Shown here: positions 35,348 to 40,284 of the stretch, one piece after another
Layout of the letters: every line of letters begins with the position of its first letter
How positions within the stretch are numbered: position 1 is the stretch's first letter
IMG/VR virus record: IMGVR_UViG_3300006737_000065
Span: 1-40,284 of that record
Direction: 5' to 3' (one strand)
Origin: a virus
DNA length: 40,284 nucleotides
Program-made: the position numbers and the translations under genes
The notes under the pieces: generated by a model
Databases searched by the model: none
The model's input: only the letters and a program-made list of their open reading frames with translations
Told to the model about the DNA's origin: nothing

Positions 35348-35516
35348 AAACAAGAAGTTCAACATCTTCAAGCTTGTCGCTCGCATCCTTCGGGTCGGGC
35401 GAAAAATCACCGTTGCACTGGCTGACGATCAAAAGATCACCCCAGACGAGCGTGACGAGATCATCGCGCTTCTATTGTCAGAGGTCACCGCGTACCTCGA
35501 CGAAGTGATGGGGTAA
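35340..35516 (+). CDS. Hypothetical protein, 58 aa
   Basis: Basic and hydrophobic at the start (MAKNKKFNIFKLVARILR), acidic later with an EF-hand-like stretch (LADDQKITPDERDEI). Start 35340 overlaps the phosphoesterase gene end by 8 bp; a longer in-frame start was rejected as it would overlap that gene by 150 bp. Function unknown. A C-terminal amphipathic helix is likely. Confidence 0.65.
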   Translation: MAKNKKFNIFKLVARILRVGRKITVALADDQKITPDERDEIIALLLSEVTAYLDEVMG

Positions 35517-35519
35517 TCA

Positions 35520-35891
35520 ATGCCTACAGTAAATAAACAGTCTACCCGCGTTGACTTCAGTCAACTGACTGATTCTCTTGCAAGCAACACTGCGGTCAGT
35601 GATGTGTTTGGTGCGGGAGGTAAGATTTACTTTTTGTTCGTGTCAAGCAGTGGTACGGCGGCAGCGGGGTTTGATTTTCTCAAACTATACGATACCAAAG
35701 ATCAAGTAGACCTCGCAACAGATGCTCCCGACTTTGTTTTTCCGATCACTTATTCTAAAAATGAAGTGTTCCATTTTCCCGATGGTCTGACGATTTCAAA
35801 TGGCCTCGGCTATGTTGCCAGCAATACGGGTGGAACAGGTGCGGGGTCTAATCCTAACCGGACGCTATCTATTCAGATGGTTTTTAAGTGA
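35520..35891 (+). CDS. Small beta-sandwich protein, first of a tandem pair
   Basis: The 123-residue protein has FLKLYDTKDQVDL, DAPDFVFPI and FHFPDGLTISNGLGYV. These match in order and spacing YLKVYNA, NAPFYILRA and VIFPAGTEFGYLSYI in the next gene. The two probably arose by duplication. Beta-sandwich proteins of this size in phages are usually capsid or fibre accessories. It starts three bases after the previous stop. Confidence 0.6.
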   Translation: MPTVNKQSTRVDFSQLTDSLASNTAVSDVFGAGGKIYFLFVSSSGTAAAGFDFLKLYDTKDQVDLATDAPDFVFPITYSKNEVFHFPDGLTISNGLGYVASNTGGTGAGSNPNRTLSIQMVFK

Positions 35892-35899
35892 GGTAACCA

Positions 35900-36268
35900 A
35901 TGGCTCAGATTCAACCCCTTCTAGGCCCGATCGGTGGTCAGGTGTATACCGCCACCATCTCCAACGCCAGCGCCGTCAACAACCCACTGGCGGATACGGC
36001 AGTTACTGTGTATCAAATCGAGCTAGACAACACAGCCAACTCTGCGGCAACGTACCTCAAGGTCTATAACGCGGCGTCTCCAGCACACGCGAGCAACGCC
36101 CCGTTCTATATCCTGCGGGCCGAAGCGGCTACGAAGCAGCATGTCATCTTCCCTGCGGGAACTGAGTTCGGCTACCTGTCCTACATTGTTACGACGACAC
36201 AACTTAACACAGGCACACCTAGCGCAACCAGCAGCGCCGTAGAGGTAGCTTGTCTGTACAGTCCCTAG
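35900..36268 (+). CDS. Small beta-sandwich protein, second of a tandem pair
   Basis: The 122-residue paralogue of the previous gene product ends the plus-strand run. GAGGT lies five bases before ATG. Its TAG overlaps the TAG of the opposing endolysin gene within CTAG, leaving no room for a terminator between the two operons. A structural role is inferred. Confidence 0.6.
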   Translation: MAQIQPLLGPIGGQVYTATISNASAVNNPLADTAVTVYQIELDNTANSAATYLKVYNAASPAHASNAPFYILRAEAATKQHVIFPAGTEFGYLSYIVTTTQLNTGTPSATSSAVEVACLYSP

Positions 36269-36837
36269 CCTCGTAGTCTGACGGAGAAGAACTCAGCATC
36301 CCCAAGGATGTCAGTCTCCGTCCCTGACCAGATAGAAGGCAGAATGTTAATGGCAGGGCCGATGTCCCGCCAGACCACGCCGTCTTCGTTGAGGCGCAGG
36401 TTTGCTTCCAGCACAAGCAGATTCTGCCCACGCTTCAAAGCGATGAACGAGTGCCCGCGTTTCCATCGCTCGTCCCACTTCTGATAAAGATACCAGCCGT
36501 TGCCGGTGCCTTTGGTGGTGAGGCCCATGTCTGCCGCCGTAGTCAGCGGTCCCCACAAGTCTTCGCGGCTCCACATCTGCCACTGCTTGTACCGGGTGAA
36601 GCTCCAGCCCGCCTTTGGGTATACTTGGGCGAGCAAGCCATAGGTAAAGGAAGAACAGTCAATCTCTCTTGTACCGCTGCGAATCAGCGTGCTCGGAACG
36701 CCGGGGATGTCTGGCGGGTAGTCCACCTTGTGTCCGTAGGTGTAGCCCTCCCAAACAGGAAGGCAGGAAAGGATGCGGTCTCGGAGGCGCGGGTTGCCGA
36801 CCTCAGAAGGATACAAACCAATAGTACATTCGTCCAT
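36265..36837 (-). CDS. NlpC/P60-like endolysin (putative)
   Basis: The 190-residue protein has an NlpC/P60 papain-like catalytic pattern: IDCSSF (C61 nucleophile), GHSFIAL (H129) and LVLEAN (about residues 142-146, polar third residue). Such enzymes cut the stem peptide of peptidoglycan. The true start at 36837 forms TGATG with the preceding ATPase stop; a longer in-frame start was rejected because it would lie inside that gene. There is no signal peptide, so it needs a holin or a route across the membrane. It lies with replication genes rather than with structural genes, so its timing may differ from late lysis. Confidence 0.72.
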   Translation of the reverse strand: MDECTIGLYPSEVGNPRLRDRILSCLPVWEGYTYGHKVDYPPDIPGVPSTLIRSGTREIDCSSFTYGLLAQVYPKAGWSFTRYKQWQMWSREDLWGPLTTAADMGLTTKGTGNGWYLYQKWDERWKRGHSFIALKRGQNLLVLEANLRLNEDGVVWRDIGPAINILPSIWSGTETDILGDAEFFSVRLRG

Positions 36838-37823
36838 CACACCCTCACCAAGTCCCACCCAAGGGACATAAAATCGTAGTCTTCTGGTAACACAGTGGTC
36901 TGCACGAAGACACCTGCACACAACATGTTCCTGAGAGAGCGCATAAGCCACCCTAGAGTCCTCGGGTCATACGCCCGGTCAGGCAGGATGAAAAGGGCGC
37001 GCGGGCCGTTGAGAAGGGCACCAGCGAGCGCGACAGCGAGCGCCACGGTTTCTACGCCAGATGGTATGACAACGTCCCCGTTGATGGAGAGGCGAATCTT
37101 ACCCCCAAGCTCGACGAACTCGGCCCTACCAATCTCTTCCGGCAGGTAGCGGTTGATGCCCGTCTCGACCACGTCGAAAGACCCCTTCACAAAGATGAGG
37201 GCCTCCTTGTCAATCTTGGCCTTCAACTGCTTTGACTTCAGAATCTGTGTTTCAAGAGAATCCTTTTCATTGTCCACGAAGTAGGACTCAAGGCCATTGT
37301 CCTCGACGTACTCTTGGATGACGGCTAGCTCGCGCATCCGCTTCTGATGGCTGCGTATAGACGCGCCAACCGACTTCATCATCTCAAGCAGGGCCTTGCG
37401 GTACGAACCGTGGTGCTTGACACGGGCGTCCCAGCCCGGGATGTCGAGGGCGATGGGGTGATCGTCATCGTCGATGTTTGTTAGAAGGAACTCTACTAAA
37501 GCGTCGTGACTTCCCGTAAGCGCGCGCATCGCCATCGCGACCACGTTGTCAAACTTCTTGCTGCGGTCGCCCCAACTAACCTCTTCCCCATCAACAGTAA
37601 GATGGCAGAACAAGCCATCGCCTCGTGGAGCGAGCGCCTCCAAAGCGCCCTTTGTCTTGACGTCCTTGCCTGCCGCATCGTAGGCTGTGTCGAACGCGCC
37701 AAGCTCAATCGAGTGGATAACTGCGCTCTTTCCCGAACCATTGCGTCCGAAGATAAGGTTGTACGGTGATGCGAGTTGCAGGTCGATTGGACCCTTCACA
37801 TTAGAATAGATTCCCTCAATCAT
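36837..37823 (-). CDS. Compact SMC/RecF-like ATPase
   Basis: The 328-residue protein has a clear Walker A, GRNGSGKS (residues 26-33), and a coiled-coil-like middle (about 140-205). Near the C-terminus lies a degenerate ABC signature (IPSGVETVALAVALAGAL in place of LSGGE), followed by LFILPDR in the Walker B position, without the usual DE. RecF, SMC and gp46-type ATPases act in DNA repair, end processing or origin handling; the short arm makes it a minimal relative. The missing DE could mean weak or no hydrolysis. It starts by ATGA overlap with the zinc-ribbon gene. Confidence 0.75.
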   Translation of the reverse strand: MIEGIYSNVKGPIDLQLASPYNLIFGRNGSGKSAVIHSIELGAFDTAYDAAGKDVKTKGALEALAPRGDGLFCHLTVDGEEVSWGDRSKKFDNVVAMAMRALTGSHDALVEFLLTNIDDDDHPIALDIPGWDARVKHHGSYRKALLEMMKSVGASIRSHQKRMRELAVIQEYVEDNGLESYFVDNEKDSLETQILKSKQLKAKIDKEALIFVKGSFDVVETGINRYLPEEIGRAEFVELGGKIRLSINGDVVIPSGVETVALAVALAGALLNGPRALFILPDRAYDPRTLGWLMRSLRNMLCAGVFVQTTVLPEDYDFMSLGWDLVRV

Positions 37824-37999
37824 TTTTTCTCCCTCATCTCGTGAGGCCATATCCAGCCTCCGTGGTTATTTTTGCATCGCCACCCACCCTGCGGGCCAGC
37901 GTCTACGACAATATCTTCAACGCCACCAGCCCAAAGCCGAGGCTCTTTGCACTTCGGGCAACGGCTTCCCTTCTGCTCCCAAACTAAATCCTTCGCCAC
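37820..37999 (-). CDS. Zinc-ribbon protein, 59 aa
   Basis: This short gene is supported by its product and by coupling. It has RCPKC, then 25 residues later RCKNNHGGW, a likely zinc site (C,C,C,H). The GTG start is preceded by AGGGAG, and its TGA overlaps the ATPase start as ATGA. It overlaps the end of the winged-helix gene by 16 bp in another frame. The Trp content is high. It may recruit the ATPase to DNA or RNA; the family is not named. Confidence 0.7.
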   Translation of the reverse strand: MAKDLVWEQKGSRCPKCKEPRLWAGGVEDIVVDAGPQGGWRCKNNHGGWIWPHEMREKK

Positions 38000-38178
38000 A
38001 GGTTCTCCCTCGTAGACGCAATTTGCCTCCGGGCGACCTTGTTGAGCTTGACAAGCTTCTTTAGCCAGTAATCCAGCGTGTGCGGCGAGTATCCGCTGCG
38101 GTTTCGTATGTCATCTGTGGTATACCACCCATCCGAAGGAACGGCGGATAGAACCGCATCTCCCTTGTTAATGCTCAT
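37984..38178 (-). CDS. Small winged-helix DNA-binding protein, 64 aa
   Basis: TTDDIRNRSGYSPHTLDYWL is a helix-turn-helix; LNKVARRQIASTRENLWRRI forms the wing and a basic tail. It likely regulates the operon or binds replicating DNA. A GGGAGGA Shine-Dalgarno site overlaps the polymerase stop region and lies four bases before ATG. It follows the polymerase gene by 9 bp. Confidence 0.75.
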   Translation of the reverse strand: MSINKGDAVLSAVPSDGWYTTDDIRNRSGYSPHTLDYWLKKLVKLNKVARRQIASTRENLWRRI

Positions 38179-38187
38179 GTGTCCTCC

Positions 38188-40284
38188 CTAGACATCTTTC
38201 CAAGTCATTCCTATCTCTGCTTCCGCACTGAAAGTAACATCGAGACCATCCACCTTGCGTGTCAAGGTTTCGTCAACGATCTGCTTAACCTCCTCGGCGC
38301 GCTCTTCGGGCACCGACAGAAGCACGGCATCATGCAGTTGATTTACTAAGCCAATCTTATTGTCAAAGTCGAAGGGGATGTGCTTCTCAACAAGCTCCAG
38401 CATGGACATGGCAACCACGGCAAACCCGCCTGCCTGCACCCCGAAGTTTAGGATTGCATTGTAATCCTCTTCGGCAAAGTAGCGGCGGCGCATCCACACG
38501 ACCTCTTCGATGTACCCGTCCATCTTGTATTGGTCCACAGTGTTCTTCCACCACGCCTCAAACTCCGGGGCCTTAGACTTCCACCGCCGATGTAGCACGC
38601 GAATCTGACGTAGGTCGTAGTGGGCGTACAGCATGTTGCCCGCGTCGTCCTCGGCTCTTCCGATTATCTCATGAACTTTAGGAGCGGACGCGCCGTATAG
38701 CGAGGCAAAGCAGATTGTCTTCGCGAGGTTGCGGAGTTGCTTGAACTGGCCCTTGCCTTTGCCCATCTTGGTATCCGGGGCACCTTCCGCATTCCAGAAG
38801 ACGTCTCCGAACATGAGGTCTGCGGTGAGGTTGTGAGGGTCAATCTCTTTTTTCTCGAAGGCGTCGAGGTAATGCTGGGCGTTTGCCAAGGCGGCTGCGA
38901 AGCGCAGTTCGAGCTGGTCATAGTCCGCACCGACGAAGACGCAACCGTCTGGAGGGATGAACATATCTCGTAGGTTGAACGGGATGTTTTGGAAGTTAGG
39001 GTTAGACGAAGAGAGCCGTCCGGTAACCGTTCCGTGTGAGTTGTAATCGGGGTAGACATATCCATCCTTTACGACACCAGCGTTTGGTGCGAACTTTCTT
39101 ATGTAAGTAGACAGCAGCTTCTCGGCCCTGCGGTAGAAGCGGAGCGCCTGAAGAAACTCACGCTGCTCCTCGTCAGCCAAGGGATTGACCGAGAGCGAGC
39201 GCAAAGAGGCCACGCTCGTCGAAGGTTCGCCCGAGAGGGTGTACTCGTGCGGAGGTAGCGCCCACTTGTCGAACAACAGGCGACGCAACTGCGCGGTGGA
39301 GTTCGGGTTTATATCTGGCTGGATGCGTTGTAACTTTGTACGCCACTTGACCGCCGCTTCTGTCTGGGCCTCTTCATGGAGCAGGCGCGTAGGCTCGTGG
39401 ATTCTAATACCCATGCGGCGCATCCCGGCGCAGAGGCTCTGCATCCGAAGGTCTTTGTCAATCAGGTGTGTCTGCTTTCGCTCGTAGACCATCTCCAGCA
39501 AAGGCTGCACAACTCGGGCTGTAACCGCCACGTCAGTCGCGCAATACTCGTGAAGCTCCTTGTCGGTCTTCGCCGTCACGCCCGCATGGTCGGCCTTCCA
39601 CGCAGGAACATCCGTTAACACCGAGCCTACGAAGCCGAGGCTGTGCCTGTACTCGGACGCGGCAAGCTTATGTAGAAGAAGGGTGTCTACTAGAGGGGCA
39701 GGTGTAACGCCCAGATGCTGCTCCACAACAAGCCGATCAAAGTAACCTGCATTGTGACCACAAATCCGAACCTTAGATTGCTCATCAAACACCTCACGGA
39801 GCAGGCGTTTAATCTCTTCCTCATCGGATGGCGAATAGAATCTTGAAACTCCGTCGATGCTAAGGAAACCCAGCATTAAAACTTCGTTTTCAGTTCCGAT
39901 GCCTATGCACCTTAGGCCCGCGTTGAGGGAGTCGATTCCATCAGTCTCGACATCGTAGGACAACAACCAGTCTTTCTTCACTGCGCGGTGAAAAAAGTCC
40001 TTCACGACATCTGGTGTAGGATTGTAATGTACAATCGGCTCGGGCCACTGAAGCCGGTCTCGGTGGTGACGAATCGCCTTCTGGATGTCGCTGTGCAGGA
40101 CGGGCCTGAGATGCTGTTGTAAGGCGACCTGAGACGGATGGTATGTAGGTAGAACCTTACGCCCGTCAACGACCGTGGGGCCACCTCTGACGGCCTCCAG
40201 CGACGGGTTGCCGGGCAGCACTGACTTGGTAGCCATAGGCCCGCAGGTGATGACGGTCTTGTACTTAGCCATCTCTTCTGCTAC
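38188..40284 (-). CDS. DNA polymerase, family A, with UDG-like N-terminal segment; 5' end outside
   Basis: The visible 698 residues start with a uracil-DNA glycosylase family-4-like end (ITCGPMATK, VRGGPTV, LPTYHPSQ), then a 3'-5' exonuclease (YDVET, HNAGYFD, YCATD), then the polymerase. Motif A is ADYDQLELRF, motif B RNLAKTICFASLYG, and motif C HDA instead of the usual HDE; TGRLSSSNPNFQNIP is conserved. A polymerase with a family-4-type UDG segment is known in phage SPO1. The frame stays open to the window edge: codons VAEE precede the first Met, so that Met is probably internal and the full glycosylase domain continues beyond 40284. This is the main replicative polymerase. Confidence 0.93.
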   Translation of the reverse strand, partial: VAEEMAKYKTVITCGPMATKSVLPGNPSLEAVRGGPTVVDGRKVLPTYHPSQVALQQHLRPVLHSDIQKAIRHHRDRLQWPEPIVHYNPTPDVVKDFFHRAVKKDWLLSYDVETDGIDSLNAGLRCIGIGTENEVLMLGFLSIDGVSRFYSPSDEEEIKRLLREVFDEQSKVRICGHNAGYFDRLVVEQHLGVTPAPLVDTLLLHKLAASEYRHSLGFVGSVLTDVPAWKADHAGVTAKTDKELHEYCATDVAVTARVVQPLLEMVYERKQTHLIDKDLRMQSLCAGMRRMGIRIHEPTRLLHEEAQTEAAVKWRTKLQRIQPDINPNSTAQLRRLLFDKWALPPHEYTLSGEPSTSVASLRSLSVNPLADEEQREFLQALRFYRRAEKLLSTYIRKFAPNAGVVKDGYVYPDYNSHGTVTGRLSSSNPNFQNIPFNLRDMFIPPDGCVFVGADYDQLELRFAAALANAQHYLDAFEKKEIDPHNLTADLMFGDVFWNAEGAPDTKMGKGKGQFKQLRNLAKTICFASLYGASAPKVHEIIGRAEDDAGNMLYAHYDLRQIRVLHRRWKSKAPEFEAWWKNTVDQYKMDGYIEEVVWMRRRYFAEEDYNAILNFGVQAGGFAVVAMSMLELVEKHIPFDFDNKIGLVNQLHDAVLLSVPEERAEEVKQIVDETLTRKVDGLDVTFSAEAEIGMTWKDV

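Noticed and set aside
36838-36951. Longer N-terminus for the endolysin
   Set aside because: It would lie within the ATPase gene; the TGATG junction gives a better start at 36837.

Overview
The window is the bulk of a tailed double-stranded DNA bacteriophage genome, or a prophage or phage-plasmid stretch of one. It carries terminase, portal, scaffold, capsid, connector and tail genes, a 2,035-residue virion protein, phage replication enzymes and a cell-wall hydrolase. No tape-measure, sheath or long-tail genes are visible, and one giant virion protein follows the tail genes. This suggests a short-tailed (podovirus-like) particle. Clear Shine-Dalgarno sites and sigma70-type promoters point to a bacterial host. 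The sequence alone does not fix the host genus.

Layout. Positions 1-2050 hold three minus-strand genes (one cut by the window edge) with about ten times more GATC tetramers than the rest. They are flanked on both sides by repeats built on the half-site TGTCAA/CGTCAA. Positions 2051-2952 hold no credible gene. They contain hairpins, nested palindromes, an 18-bp tandem repeat and, at 2597-2871, about ten copies of TGTCTAC/GTAGACA. This is the best origin-of-replication candidate. The plus-strand genes then run almost without gaps from 2953 to 36268: a small HTH protein and a primase-helicase; after a promoter at 5687, a set of small basic proteins with an HNH nuclease and the large terminase; four virion-like proteins; portal; small proteins; scaffold; major capsid; decoration-like protein; connector and tail proteins; fibre-like proteins; the giant protein; a coiled-coil/membrane protein; and, after a second promoter at 32668, small structural proteins and a metallophosphoesterase. 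From 36265 to the right edge a minus-strand operon encodes (in transcription order) a DNA polymerase with a uracil-glycosylase-like N-terminal segment, a small winged-helix protein, a 59-residue zinc-ribbon protein, a compact SMC/RecF-like ATPase and an NlpC/P60-like endolysin.

How it works together. The primase-helicase and family A polymerase would copy the genome from the repeat-rich region, helped by the small DNA-binding proteins and the ATPase. Terminase packages DNA through the portal into a scaffolded capsid. The connector, tail and giant proteins deliver it. The NlpC/P60 enzyme, with a holin still to be identified, would release progeny. Start and stop codons of neighbouring genes overlap repeatedly (TAATG, ATGA, TGATG). 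These overlaps fixed many of the starts chosen here and imply translational coupling.
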